Counted from the stretch's first letter, positions 34,201 to 42,863 are shown. The stretch is DNA of 64,000 nucleotides from an uncultured Aquimarina sp. (GCA_947499005.1 CANMML010000016.1:1-64000); one strand, 5' to 3'. The notes: generated by a model not told the origin, from the letters alone. Numbers and translations are program-made.

Positions 34201-34546
34201 AAAATCAGCAGAAATGGAGTTTAAAAACGGATATTTTGAAAATAATTATACATTATACCACTCTAATGGTAATTTAGCAAAACAGTTTTCGAACAAAGCC
34301 AGTGAAGTACATGGCGTATATAAAGAATATGCTGTTGATGGCAGCTTATTAGAAGAACATAATTATAATTATGGCTACTTGGATGGTATGTCTAAGTACT
34401 ATTATTCTAATGGAAAATTACGACATGAAAAACACTATTTGAAAGGGCAGCTACACGGAAAAGAAACATCGTACAGTGAATCTGGACAACTACTTTTCGA
34501 AAAAATCTTTTTTAATAATGTATTAGAAAAACATAAAACATTTTAG
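31253..34546 (+). CDS. Large TPR and MORN/YwqK-repeat protein
   Basis: A 1097-residue exported protein with a signal peptide (MKKSIVFHLASLLFCFNSTFWAQ). Residues 50-210 hold three or four tetratricopeptide repeats (KYDEALKAIDQGLEKN, KYEQAIENINTALKEYPKN, EFQKAYLDFKKSILLNP). From about residue 340 to the end, roughly thirty short repeats follow the pattern G.W..Y..NG.L....Y.NG...G, the MORN_2 repeat of the YwqK family. Despite the database label as an antitoxin-like family, there is no toxin gene beside it. The repeats probably form a long beta-solenoid in the periplasm or on the surface. The function is unknown. Two DUF3857 genes follow after 5 and 8 bases, so the three form an operon. Confidence 0.85.
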   Translation: MKKSIVFHLASLLFCFNSTFWAQEKLVYTSSTKILEEVKNTKDSDKIIELLNKVNVNDSLYSDIMVSQSYYLLQQKKYDEALKAIDQGLEKNDLESRRSLFLNKGVCLMDQQKYEQAIENINTALKEYPKNNLFYFNRGITYYNMKEFQKAYLDFKKSILLNPYHAKSHYYIANICFQEQKLAQALMAYDMYLILNPDGKGSFEVLQSTNQLFSRKPENKSTGLQLSTDDTVFSTLDQFIGNVIALNKDYKVDHKIDIALTKQNHLLFSQLDTLEEKDGFWSKKYIPFFKWIQQNNKFDDFIYTICYSIENEKFKKIIAKQINPVTQFVADSWGEWEQIVGRNNIETYRGEEKEVHYIYENRKLNAIGVQKDEAFVGIWEIYDDEGKLKGEGTFNDLGEETGLWKWYTQKGTIDSSETYEKGKLNGPYNVYFPNEQLSYTYPYLDEKADGTYISYNKFGKVIEEKTFKDDLLEGKYTSYFHTGKSELNTTATYKEGKLQGEVINYHENGKVYNLSHYKDDLLNGSYELFYANGQHQEKATYKNGMLEGTYESFHFNGTTDEKGAFSNNNYHGNWKLYHADGTLYKDINYNEGNLEGSYKEYDLNGTLFYDFTYKNGLLIACTYFNQDGTIKKSFKKKSKNLEYEGFTPTGMLTAKGNYNIKGGKTGKWEFYSYGALTSKGTYEDGKINGLYQSFYNNGAILNEKNFNNGVIEGYFASYYENGGIEQQGYYENGKAIGPWETYFIDGNLAYENFYHKDKKHGIQKEYAPDGTLYLESKYSFDTLESETYYDSTGKVIEVIDYTVTAPEFKREYHYPNGEIYATFDIVGGVKHGNLIRYNLSGKVIEKGNYLCDKKYGTWTTYFDNGQIKSEGSYIDDQSNGTWKFYFENGNLRETTVYLFGKKNGLNIEYNENGKKVKQTNYKKDTQHGKRFFYDGLGELQLVRFYNEGKMYGYSFNDSSGNLKPMIPIKNGTAIVEAYFTNGKKSAEMEFKNGYFENNYTLYHSNGNLAKQFSNKASEVHGVYKEYAVDGSLLEEHNYNYGYLDGMSKYYYSNGKLRHEKHYLKGQLHGKETSYSESGQLLFEKIFFNNVLEKHKTF

Positions 34547-34551
34547 CATAA

Positions 34552-36483
34552 ATGATCAAACATTTTATATTAGTCTTTTTATTTTTCACTTTTGCAACTG
34601 GGGTATCTCAAGAATATTCTAAACTATATCAAATCTACAAAGCCAAGTATCCTGATGCTAGGCAAGTGACTTTAGACAACAGAACAGAAGTTTCTATTAG
34701 CATTGTAGATGGAGAACTTGAAATTTATCAAGAGATTTTCGAAGATATTTTGTTGTTAACTAGCCCATCTAGTTATAATGTTAAGGAATCGGTATCTACT
34801 TCTTCATTTTATGAACTAGGAGAAATTGAAGCTACTACGCTAGTCTATCGTAATGGAAAGTATCGATCTATAAAAGTGGAAGAATTTACAGAAAAAAACA
34901 ATTTGGGAGGTAGTTTTTATGATGACACAAAATTACTATCATTCAAATATCCTAGCCTTGCAGAAGGAGCTAGAAAGACACTTCGCTACAGAGAAAAAAT
35001 AAAGAACCCTCGCTTTTTAAATGCTGTATTATTTGCGTCTAATCACCCTATTGAAAACATTGAGTATACGTTAAAGGTTGATAAAGAAGTAGATTTAGAA
35101 TTTAAAAAATACAACCTAGAAAATGTTAACATAGAGCAACAGGAAAAAAAGTCGAAAGGCAGCACGCTTTATACTTGGAAAGCTAATGCTATTGAGGGTC
35201 TAAAGCTAGAAGCTTCAGCACCTAATATTAGATATTTCATTCCTCATATCATTCCTATTATAGCTTCTTATACCATCAATGATAAAGAGGTCATATTAAC
35301 TAAATCTCCTAACGATTTATATGATTGGTATTATTCATTAGTAAAAGACATCAACCAAGAAGCTCCAAGCAAAGAAATGGTCGATTTGGTTACTGAAATT
35401 ACCAAAGGAAAAAACACCGATCTTGAAAAAGTAAAAGCTATTTACTATTGGGTTCAAGAAAACATCAAATACATTGCGTTCGAATATGCACTAGGAGGCT
35501 TTATCCCTCGGGAAGCTAATAATATTTTCACAAAAAAATATGGAGACTGTAAAGACAACTCTAGTATTCTATTTGAAATGTTGAAAATTGAAGGACTCGA
35601 AGGTAACCTTACATGGATTGGAACTCGAGATGTTCCTTATAGCTATCACGAACTCCCTACTCCTGCTGTAGATAATCATATGATTTTATCCTATACAGAA
35701 GGTGATAAAACGTACTACTTAGATGCTACTGGCAGATATTTACCTATAGAACTCCCTTCTGCATTTATTCAAGGAAAAGAAGCTTTGGTTGGAAAAGGAG
35801 AAGGAAATTTTGACATTAAAAAAGTACCTGTAGTTTCGGAAGATAAAAACAGTGTTGTAGAAGCAATTACATTAAAACTAAACAATCTATTAAACCTTGA
35901 AGGAAACGGTACTTTAACATTATCTGGATATCCAAAAATCGATGCCTTTTTTAACCTCGAACGTATAAAAACAAACGAACAACATACTGATTTTTATAAG
36001 AACAGTTTACAAAAGGGAAATAACAATTTCATTATAGAAGATTTCGAAGAAATCAATAAGTACAGTTACGAAAAGCCATTTATAGTTAATTATAAGTTCG
36101 AGATCAATAACTATGTTCAACATTTTGAAGATGAAGTTTATATCAATCTAAATTTGAATACAGACCTGTTAAACTTAAAATCACAGTCAGAGCGTACTTA
36201 TGATAGAGAGTTTGAGTATAAAACATCTTTAAAATACATAAACACACTTGAAATTCCTGAAAATTTACTTGTAGATTATGTGCCTGAAAATGTCTCTTTT
36301 TCAGACCCATTATTAGACTGTAATATAACCTATATTAAGAAAGAAAATACCTTGATTTATACATTGGAAATATTTCAGAAATTTATATTGATCACTCCCG
36401 AACAACAAAAAACTTTAGATCAATTATTAACCAAACTTCAGCAACAATTCAAAGAAGTAATCGTATTAAAACAGAACCAGTAG
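34552..36483 (+). CDS. DUF3857 and transglutaminase-like protein
   Basis: A 643-residue exported protein (signal peptide MIKHFILVFLFFTFATGVSQ). A DUF3857 beta domain covers about residues 50-230. A transglutaminase-like core follows, with an intact-looking triad: Cys in KKYGDCKDNSSILFEML, His in VDNHMILSY and Asp in YYLDATGRYLP. A C-terminal DUF3858-like region follows. Such proteins are common in Bacteroidota and are thought to cross-link or cleave envelope substrates. No substrate is established. It is in one operon with the MORN protein and a second DUF3857 gene. Confidence 0.82.
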   Translation: MIKHFILVFLFFTFATGVSQEYSKLYQIYKAKYPDARQVTLDNRTEVSISIVDGELEIYQEIFEDILLLTSPSSYNVKESVSTSSFYELGEIEATTLVYRNGKYRSIKVEEFTEKNNLGGSFYDDTKLLSFKYPSLAEGARKTLRYREKIKNPRFLNAVLFASNHPIENIEYTLKVDKEVDLEFKKYNLENVNIEQQEKKSKGSTLYTWKANAIEGLKLEASAPNIRYFIPHIIPIIASYTINDKEVILTKSPNDLYDWYYSLVKDINQEAPSKEMVDLVTEITKGKNTDLEKVKAIYYWVQENIKYIAFEYALGGFIPREANNIFTKKYGDCKDNSSILFEMLKIEGLEGNLTWIGTRDVPYSYHELPTPAVDNHMILSYTEGDKTYYLDATGRYLPIELPSAFIQGKEALVGKGEGNFDIKKVPVVSEDKNSVVEAITLKLNNLLNLEGNGTLTLSGYPKIDAFFNLERIKTNEQHTDFYKNSLQKGNNNFIIEDFEEINKYSYEKPFIVNYKFEINNYVQHFEDEVYINLNLNTDLLNLKSQSERTYDREFEYKTSLKYINTLEIPENLLVDYVPENVSFSDPLLDCNITYIKKENTLIYTLEIFQKFILITPEQQKTLDQLLTKLQQQFKEVIVLKQNQ

Positions 36484-36491
36484 TTTAAAAA

Positions 36492-38468
36492 ATGAAGATG
36501 AAATATTTTACACTTATAGCTTTATTTTACAGTATTCTTTTATCAGCCCAAGACAAAACTGGCTATGAAAACTATACTTGGGATGAAAAAAGCATTGAAA
36601 ATTTCGACATTTCTAAACATCAAGATGAGGAAGTCGTAACTATTAAAGAAAAAAAATTACATGAATTTGTTGTTCTCAATCAGACCAATTTTATTGAATA
36701 TAAGTTAATTCATAACATACTTTGGGTAAACTCGAACGATAAAATAGAAGATTATAATAAAGTCTATTTACCTATCTACTCTAACAGTCAATTAATTTCT
36801 AGCAAAGCACGTGTAATTACAGCTGCTAAAAAAATAATCGAACTAGATGCTTCTAAAATATTAGACGCAAAGGACGAAGAAACACAAGTTACTTATAAGT
36901 ATTTTGCTTTAGAGGGTGTTGAAAAAGGAGCAATCATCGAATATTTTTATATCACTCAAAATGCACCTAAGTACACTGGAAATCGAATAACACTGCAAGC
37001 AGACTACAATAAATACAATGTAGATTTTGAATTAGTTGCTCCAGCCAATTTAGAATTCAAATTCAAGTCATATAACGAATTACCTGAAATAAAAAAAGAC
37101 ACTTCCATTACAGACAAAAATCATTGGAAACTTCATTTAGATAAACTAGAAGCTTTAGAACCTGAAGATAAGGCTCCATATGCTACCTTATTAAAGCAGT
37201 TAGTATATAAATTACACAAAAATGTAGACAACCCTACTGTAAGCTTTTTTGACTATGGAAAATTCAGCCAAAATTCATATAAGAATATCTATAAAGAATT
37301 AGACAAAACTTCAACAAAGGCAATTAAAGCATACTTAGGAACATTGAATATTAAATCTTCTTTATCTAGTCTTGAAAAACTTAGAATTGTAGAAGCTGAT
37401 TTAAAAACCACATTTTATGTAACTCCACAAAGTGCTTCTGAAACTGAAAACATTGAGTCTATACTTAAAAATAAAATCAGTAGTGAATTCGGAATGATTA
37501 AATTATATGCTGGACTAATGGAATATTTAGATATTAAAAACCAATTGGTATTTACTTGTAACAGATCCCAGCAAAAGTTTGATCCAGAATTTGAAGCTTA
37601 TAATTTTATTAATGAATACTTATATTATTTAGTTGACGAAAAAAGCTATTTGGATCCCCTAGATGTCTCTTCCAGACTTGGATTTCCTAATGGGTATCTT
37701 ACGGATAATTATGGGTTGTTTGTAGAACCTTTAAAGTTTGGTGATTTCACAACAGGAAACGCCAAAATAAAATATATTGAACCTGTAAATTATAAAAAAT
37801 CAACCGATAGTCTTTTTGTCAATATTTCTGTGGATGCTAATGATCTTAATACCGTAGATCTTGATTTCAAACAGAGTTTCACAGGATATAAAGCGATTTA
37901 TATACAGCCTTACGTACATTTATCTCCAGCAGATACTAAAGAAGAATTGTTGAAAAACATTATCACTCAATACTACCCTAATGCTTCCATAGAGAATGCC
38001 GTTTTTGAAAACGGAGAAAAAAGTGATTTTGGAAACCTCCCCCTAATTGTAAAAGCGGATATCAAATCTGATAGCTATATCAATAAAGCTGGGAGAAAGT
38101 ATTTATTTAAAATAGGAGAATTAATTGGCCCTCAAATTGAAATGTATCAAGACAAAAAAAGAACTTTAGATACAGAAGATCGCCATAAAAAATTCTATTA
38201 CAGAGAACTTCGTTTTGATATTCCAGAAGAATACAATGTAAAAAACTTAGAGTCACTAGTCTTAGATGAATCTTACCAAGATGATACTGGAAAAACCTTA
38301 TTTCTTTTCAAATCGAATTATGAAATAAAAGACAATACATTAATCGTATTTATTGATGAATATTACAATCAAAATATTATTGCTCCAAGTCTCTACGAAA
38401 ACTATAGAAAAGTAATCAATAGTGCTGCCGATTTTAATAAAGCAACAATAATTTTAGAGAAAAAATAA
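36492..38468 (+). CDS. DUF3857 protein with degenerate transglutaminase core
   Basis: A 658-residue paralogue of the preceding protein, with a signal peptide (MKMKYFTLIALFYSILLSAQ) and the same layout. In the core the catalytic Cys region GDCKD is replaced by NKISSEFGMIKLYAGLMEYL, and no NHM-type His motif is seen in FINEYLYYLVDEKSYLDPLD, although the LDP strand remains. The enzyme activity is therefore probably lost and the protein may bind the substrate or partner its neighbour. The gap to the upstream gene is eight bases. Confidence 0.78.
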   Translation: MKMKYFTLIALFYSILLSAQDKTGYENYTWDEKSIENFDISKHQDEEVVTIKEKKLHEFVVLNQTNFIEYKLIHNILWVNSNDKIEDYNKVYLPIYSNSQLISSKARVITAAKKIIELDASKILDAKDEETQVTYKYFALEGVEKGAIIEYFYITQNAPKYTGNRITLQADYNKYNVDFELVAPANLEFKFKSYNELPEIKKDTSITDKNHWKLHLDKLEALEPEDKAPYATLLKQLVYKLHKNVDNPTVSFFDYGKFSQNSYKNIYKELDKTSTKAIKAYLGTLNIKSSLSSLEKLRIVEADLKTTFYVTPQSASETENIESILKNKISSEFGMIKLYAGLMEYLDIKNQLVFTCNRSQQKFDPEFEAYNFINEYLYYLVDEKSYLDPLDVSSRLGFPNGYLTDNYGLFVEPLKFGDFTTGNAKIKYIEPVNYKKSTDSLFVNISVDANDLNTVDLDFKQSFTGYKAIYIQPYVHLSPADTKEELLKNIITQYYPNASIENAVFENGEKSDFGNLPLIVKADIKSDSYINKAGRKYLFKIGELIGPQIEMYQDKKRTLDTEDRHKKFYYRELRFDIPEEYNVKNLESLVLDESYQDDTGKTLFLFKSNYEIKDNTLIVFIDEYYNQNIIAPSLYENYRKVINSAADFNKATIILEKK

Positions 38469-38579
38469 TCAACTACTTCTATACAAGCATATAGGATATA
38501 GGTTTTAAAATTGCTGTCATTAAATTTAGAGACAGTACTATTATATTTCTATTCGAACCCTATCCAATTTGATCTAATA

Positions 38580-38620
38580 TGGGATAAAAGAGTTTTTCTT
38601 ACAAAAGCTCTTTTATCCCA
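38580..38620 (+). terminator. 13-bp stem-loop after the DUF3857 operon
   Basis: TGGGATAAAAGAG at 38580-38592 pairs exactly with CTCTTTTATCCCA at 38608-38620 across a 15-nt loop. There is no clean T tract, so it is a terminator or an mRNA 3'-end stabiliser. Confidence 0.5.
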
Positions 38621-38658
38621 TAAAATAGCACATTAACTGTTTTTAGCTTTAAAATTAG

Positions 38659-38666
38659 TATTTTTG
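38659..38666 (+). promoter_or_regulatory. -7 box (TATTTTTG) of the agarase gene
   Basis: An exact TAnnTTTG match with a CTG at the -33 position 19 nt upstream, giving a leader of about 90 nt before the ATG at 38761. Confidence 0.5.
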
Positions 38667-38760
38667 CACATAGCTTATACTAGATTAAAACATATTTGTT
38701 ACAGATTTGAAAGCCCTCAAATTTAAACAAGCAACTATCTCTTAAAACCTACTTTATCTC

Positions 38761-40023
38761 ATGAAGCATTCAATACTCTTGTTAATTTCCTTATCTGTAA
38801 GCCTTTTAACATATGGGCAAGATTGGAAAGGATTACCCGTTCCTGTGAAATTACCCAAAGGAATGGCTTGGCAATTACACTCGCAATCCGATGATTTTAA
38901 TTATCAATATTCTGTAGCTAATAAAGGCACTGAATTTTCTAAAAAATGGACAGATGGATATCACAATCCATGGAAAGGTCCTGGTCTAACAGAATGGTCT
39001 CCAGAAAGCACTGAAGTGAAAAATGGATACCTTACGATGACTGCAACTCGAAAAAAAGGTTCAAAAAAATTGGCTTTAGGGTGTATTACGTCAAAGACTA
39101 GATTAAAATATCCTGTGTATTTAGAAACCAAAGTAAAAATCAGTAACTCTGTATTAGCTTCTGATGTTTGGATGTTAAGTCCCGATGATACTCAAGAAAT
39201 AGATGTAATAGAAGCTTATGGTGGGGTTAATAAAGAGAATAAATGGTTTTCGGAACGTATCCATTTAAGCCATCATATGTTCATACGTGAACCTTTTGAA
39301 GATTACCAACCAACGGATGATGGTTCTTGGTATACTGAATATGGTAATCCGTCATGGAGTGATGAATTTGTTCGTGTTGGAGTATATTGGAAAGACCCTT
39401 TCACTTTAGAATATTACGTCAATGGAGTATTGGCTAGAATTACAGAAGGACAAGAGATGATTGATCCTGATGAATTTTCTGGAAAAAGAGGGATTTATAA
39501 AGAGATGGACGTCATCGTAAATATGGAAGACCAACAATGGAGACTAGATCAAGGTCTAACCCCATCTAATAAAGATTTAAAAAACAAAGAAGACAACACA
39601 TACTTAGTCGACTGGATTAGAATCTATAAACCTGTATTAGCTAGCGAGGTTAAAAACCCGGAAATTATTGCTAGTACTGTACAAAAAACAGTTAAAGTAG
39701 CTGCTACTAAAAAAACGGAGGATTTTGAAATTAAAAAAGAAATCGAAAATTCTACGGTAGCTATAAAGGAGACTAAAACATGTCCCTATATACACGTAAA
39801 TCTTACAGAAGATGTACCTGGTAAAACCCTTTCTTTCTCTGCTAATAATGCCATTAAGAGAGTATTGATAATCGATCAGAAAATGAAAACTGTAAGTAAT
39901 CAAAAATATGACACGAGCAGTGGTGCTATAAATATTGGTTACTTCCCTGATGGTTATTATAAAATAAAATTAAAGTCTGGAAGAGGTGGTGTAACTGAAT
40001 TTATTTATAGGAAAAAAGGGTAA
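38761..40023 (+). CDS. GH16-family beta-agarase-like glycoside hydrolase
   Basis: A 420-residue exported enzyme with a signal peptide (MKHSILLLISLSVSLLTYGQ). The GH16 catalytic domain covers residues 21-290, with the active-site motif E-I-D-V-I-E at 146-151 (nucleophile, assisting Asp, acid/base). The substrate-cleft features KWTDGYHNPWKGPGLTEWSPESTEV, WFSERIHLSHHMF and DVIVNMEDQQWRLDQGLTPS are those of beta-agarases acting on red-algal galactan. A linker leads to a C-terminal domain of about 80 residues (VNLTEDVPGKTLSFSANN...GYYKIKLKSGRGGVTEFIYRKKG) that resembles a type IX sorting domain in its last part. There is no SusC/SusD pair nearby. Confidence 0.85.
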   Translation: MKHSILLLISLSVSLLTYGQDWKGLPVPVKLPKGMAWQLHSQSDDFNYQYSVANKGTEFSKKWTDGYHNPWKGPGLTEWSPESTEVKNGYLTMTATRKKGSKKLALGCITSKTRLKYPVYLETKVKISNSVLASDVWMLSPDDTQEIDVIEAYGGVNKENKWFSERIHLSHHMFIREPFEDYQPTDDGSWYTEYGNPSWSDEFVRVGVYWKDPFTLEYYVNGVLARITEGQEMIDPDEFSGKRGIYKEMDVIVNMEDQQWRLDQGLTPSNKDLKNKEDNTYLVDWIRIYKPVLASEVKNPEIIASTVQKTVKVAATKKTEDFEIKKEIENSTVAIKETKTCPYIHVNLTEDVPGKTLSFSANNAIKRVLIIDQKMKTVSNQKYDTSSGAINIGYFPDGYYKIKLKSGRGGVTEFIYRKKG

Positions 40024-40053
40024 TTCAACACTCTCGTACTTTACTATATTAAG

Positions 40054-40151
40054 AGACTGTCTAAAAGTCATTAACGTCATTTTATAATCTGATGATTAGA
40101 AAAAACCAAATCACATATGGTTTGACGTAAATGTTCTTTTTTAGACAGTCT
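40054..40151. repeat. Inverted repeat pair AGACTGTCTAAAA, 98-bp element
   Basis: AGACTGTCTAAAA at 40054-40066 is exactly complementary to the bases at 40139-40151, with about 72 nt between. Inside, AACGTCA on the left and TGACGTAA on the right extend the symmetry. A T tract follows. It may be the ends of a small non-autonomous transposon (many IS ends look like this) or a terminator of the agarase gene. Confidence 0.55.
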
Positions 40152-40252
40152 TTTTTTATAAAAATGATTGAAGATAAATAGAAAATTCTCCCTTCTTCTC
40201 AAGACAATTGTAATTTAACATACATTTTATAGACTTATATGGCATTAATTAA

Positions 40253-41107
40253 ATGCTCATGAATAATCTTAATGTAGTTGAAAGCTTTAATAACACTTCT
40301 ACTAAAGGAAATCTAATTATTGGTAATGAATCTGTAATTAAAGGATATCAGCGTAATGCTCCTTTAAAAAACATCCATATCATATTTAGTCTTGAAGATG
40401 ATACTCAACTCATTATCGATAACATACCTATTCGTATTCGAAAAGGAGAAGTTATTGCTTTATCTACTGGGCAATTGTTAGAATATGTAAGTGGAAATAA
40501 TTTGGTGATTTATAGTTTCAACAAAGAGTTTTATTGTATTCAAGATCATGACCATGAAGTAAGTTGTGCTGGAACATTATTCTACAATCATTTTGATCTA
40601 AAATCAATACAACTTTCAATAGAACACCAAAAATATTTTCAACAGATATATGATAACATTCTTGAAGAATTTAAAAACACTGATAACCTAAATAATGAAA
40701 TGCTTAAAGTGCTTATTAAACAACTTATCATTTCATTAACCCGTTTAATCAAAAAACAACAAATTAGTAGCTCTCCAGAAAATACTCAAAATGAATTACT
40801 AAGACAATATAACTTATTGGTTGAACAACATTTTAGAAATAAGCATCAAGTAAAATTTTATGCTTCGGAACTCTTTAAATCGCCAAAGACATTATCCAAT
40901 ACGTTTAAAATTTTCAAAACTTCCCCTTTACAAATCATTCATCACAGAATCGCTTTAGAAGCAAAAAGACTTCTATCCTACTCTTCTAAAAGTTTTAAAG
41001 AAATTGCTTTCGAATTAGGATTTAAAGATCCATCGCATCTTAGTCGATTGTTTAAAAAACAAGTAGGTATTTCTATGCAAGAGTTCAAAAAAAGGCGTTT
41101 TCCTTAA
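40253..41107 (+). CDS. AraC-family transcriptional regulator
   Basis: A 284-residue regulator. The N-terminal half is cupin-like (DDTQLIIDNIPIRIRKGEVIALSTGQLLEYVSGNNLVIYSFN). The C-terminal 100 residues hold two helix-turn-helix motifs, FYASELFKSPKTLSNTFKIFKTSPLQIIHHRIALEAKRLL and SFKEIAFELGFKDPSHLSRLFKKQVGISMQEFKKRR, which define AraC proteins. It lies between the agarase gene and a cupredoxin-like gene on the same strand, with 102 nt before the latter. Either could be its target; the sequence does not decide. Confidence 0.88.
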   Translation: MLMNNLNVVESFNNTSTKGNLIIGNESVIKGYQRNAPLKNIHIIFSLEDDTQLIIDNIPIRIRKGEVIALSTGQLLEYVSGNNLVIYSFNKEFYCIQDHDHEVSCAGTLFYNHFDLKSIQLSIEHQKYFQQIYDNILEEFKNTDNLNNEMLKVLIKQLIISLTRLIKKQQISSSPENTQNELLRQYNLLVEQHFRNKHQVKFYASELFKSPKTLSNTFKIFKTSPLQIIHHRIALEAKRLLSYSSKSFKEIAFELGFKDPSHLSRLFKKQVGISMQEFKKRRFP

Positions 41108-41209
41108 TATCGGGAAAAATTGACATTCTCTCAGGAACAATTGACTGTTACAATCGCAAAAAGTTACGACCAAAGGAGGGTAATAATTAAAAACATTAAA
41201 ATTTACATT

Positions 41210-41572
41210 ATGAAAAAGCTAGTTAGTTTATTAGTAATCGCGTTAGGATTTGCATTTAATAGTTTTGCACAAGAAGTAAAAACAGTTAATCTACAACAGA
41301 CTAATGGTGAGTTTACAGTAAAAGAATTAAAACTAAGCGAAGGAACTTACGTTTTTGAAATCGAAAACTCGGGTGTAGATCATGAAGTTGGATTTGTTTT
41401 AGCTCCAGAAGGGAAGATAGATCAAGCACACCATATCAAAAATGCTTATGTTCAAAAAACAGTAGCAGAAGGAGCTACAGAATCTTCTAAAGAAGTTACT
41501 TTGACTAAAGGAACATACGTATACTTTTGTCCATTAAACCCTACTCCTCAATACAAATTGATTGTAGAGTAG
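41210..41572 (+). CDS. Exported cupredoxin-like protein
   Basis: A 121-residue protein with signal peptide MKKLVSLLVIALGFAFNSFAQ. A cupredoxin-fold domain follows (VNLQQTNGEFTVKELKLSEGTYVFEIENSGVDHEVGFVLAPEGK...LTKGTYVYFCPLNPTPQYKLIVE). Two type-1 copper positions are present (His in VDHEVGF and Cys in YFCPLNP). The His and Met that normally follow the Cys are missing (NPTPQYK), so copper binding would be atypical. ATG 41210 is chosen because it starts the signal peptide; a TTG at 41120 would precede it with 30 polar residues. A good AAGGAGG lies 30 nt upstream, too far to act on this ATG. Confidence 0.75.
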   Translation: MKKLVSLLVIALGFAFNSFAQEVKTVNLQQTNGEFTVKELKLSEGTYVFEIENSGVDHEVGFVLAPEGKIDQAHHIKNAYVQKTVAEGATESSKEVTLTKGTYVYFCPLNPTPQYKLIVE

Positions 41573-41597
41573 CCTTTACTACATATTAAAATAGAAG

Positions 41598-41630
41598 AAC
41601 CTAGTATTATTTATGATACTAGGTTTTTTG
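41598..41630 (+). terminator. Terminator after the cupredoxin-like gene
   Basis: A 10-bp stem (AACCTAGTAT / ATACTAGGTT) with an 8-nt loop, followed by a T-rich tract. Confidence 0.85.
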
Positions 41631-41675
41631 TTTTTATATATGGTGGTATCTTTCACTAATTAATGGTTTTTAAAA

Positions 41676-42863
41676 ATGATACTTAAAAAAGTTAAGTTCT
41701 GTTGCTCTTTTAGTTTTTTTGCAATCTTTCTTTCTCTTGAAGGTTACGCACAAGAAAAGACATTTACAGAAGTAGTAGAACATCTTAAAACAGAGGTAAA
41801 AGATATCATTGTACTAGAAAAGAATAATGGTTTAGTAGCCCTATCTCCATCTTATCAAGGTCGAATTTTCACAAGCTCGACAAATGGTTGGCAAGGAAAA
41901 AGTAGAGGCTGGATCAATTGGGAATATATTGATGAAGGTACCTCTAGTAAAAACATGGCCTATTTAGGAGGTGAAAGCCGTTTGTGGTTTGCACCTGAAT
42001 TTGGAAAATTTTCAGTCTTTCATAAACCTGGAACACCATTGACGCCGAAAACAATGGTAGCTCCTACAGATTTAGACTCTAAACCCTTCCAACTTATAGA
42101 AAAAGATAGTGTTGCTGTCACTGTAAGTGGTGTACTCGAGATAAAAAACTATCAAGATGAAACTTTTAATATAGAGGTACATCGTAATCTTCGAATATTT
42201 TCTAAAGAAGATATAGAACATAATCTAGATATCACTCTTCACGAAACTATAGATGTTGTTGGTTTTAGTGCTTACACTTCGGTAACGAATATAGATGAAG
42301 ACTGGAATGAGGACAATGGACTCATTAGTATTTGGGAATTAGGTTGCAACCTTACTACTGCAGATAATACATTGATTATTCCGTTAAGTAAAGAACAAGG
42401 AATAGTAACTCCATATTTTGGTGATTTAACTTCTAATCGCTTACAAATAAAAGATGATGTAGTGTATTTTAAGGTAGATGCTGCATATTTAAATAAAATA
42501 GGAATTCCTCCATCTCATACTAAAAATGTTATGGGGAGTTATTCGCCATCTATGCATTTATTGAATATTGTCACTTTTAACTATGATGAAGGAGAACGTT
42601 ATATGAGTTCGGATCCTAAAAACTTAACGGATCCATACAAAGGAGATGTGATCAATGTTTTTAATGGTGAAGTAGACTTAGCAGAGGATCATAATTGGCC
42701 TTTTTTTGAATTTGAATCTTCTTCAGAAGCAAAGCCATTGAAGCATGACGAATCTTTAACTCATTACCAAACTACATATCATTTTGAAGGAGATTTTAAA
42801 AGTTTAAATAAAATTTCAAAAAAGATATTGGGAGTTGATTTAAAGAATATTCCTGCTTTTTAA
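41676..42863 (+). CDS. DUF6786-like exported protein, possibly galactose-mutarotase-like fold
   Basis: A 395-residue protein with a signal peptide (VKFCCSFSFFAIFLSLEGYAQ). Its characteristic strings GRIFTSSTNGWQGKSRGWINWEYI, YLGGESRLWFAPEFGKFSVFHKPG and ENGLISIWELGCNL-like strands match a Bacteroidota family I recall as DUF6786. That family has a beta-sandwich related to aldose epimerases. The conserved Trp, Glu and Phe cluster suggests a sugar-binding site. It may act on products of the nearby agarase, but that is an inference from position only. It faces purA tail to tail. Confidence 0.65.
   Translation: MILKKVKFCCSFSFFAIFLSLEGYAQEKTFTEVVEHLKTEVKDIIVLEKNNGLVALSPSYQGRIFTSSTNGWQGKSRGWINWEYIDEGTSSKNMAYLGGESRLWFAPEFGKFSVFHKPGTPLTPKTMVAPTDLDSKPFQLIEKDSVAVTVSGVLEIKNYQDETFNIEVHRNLRIFSKEDIEHNLDITLHETIDVVGFSAYTSVTNIDEDWNEDNGLISIWELGCNLTTADNTLIIPLSKEQGIVTPYFGDLTSNRLQIKDDVVYFKVDAAYLNKIGIPPSHTKNVMGSYSPSMHLLNIVTFNYDEGERYMSSDPKNLTDPYKGDVINVFNGEVDLAEDHNWPFFEFESSSEAKPLKHDESLTHYQTTYHFEGDFKSLNKISKKILGVDLKNIPAF

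Noticed and set aside
31253..34546. Toxin-antitoxin module because of YwqK-type repeats
   Set aside because: The family label is historical; no toxin gene is adjacent and the protein is a large exported repeat protein.
38540..38575. TTCGAACCC-like T-loop string as a tRNA
   Set aside because: No acceptor or anticodon stem can be built around it.
41120..41209. N-terminal extension of the cupredoxin-like protein from TTG 41120
   Set aside because: It would put 30 polar residues before an obvious signal peptide.
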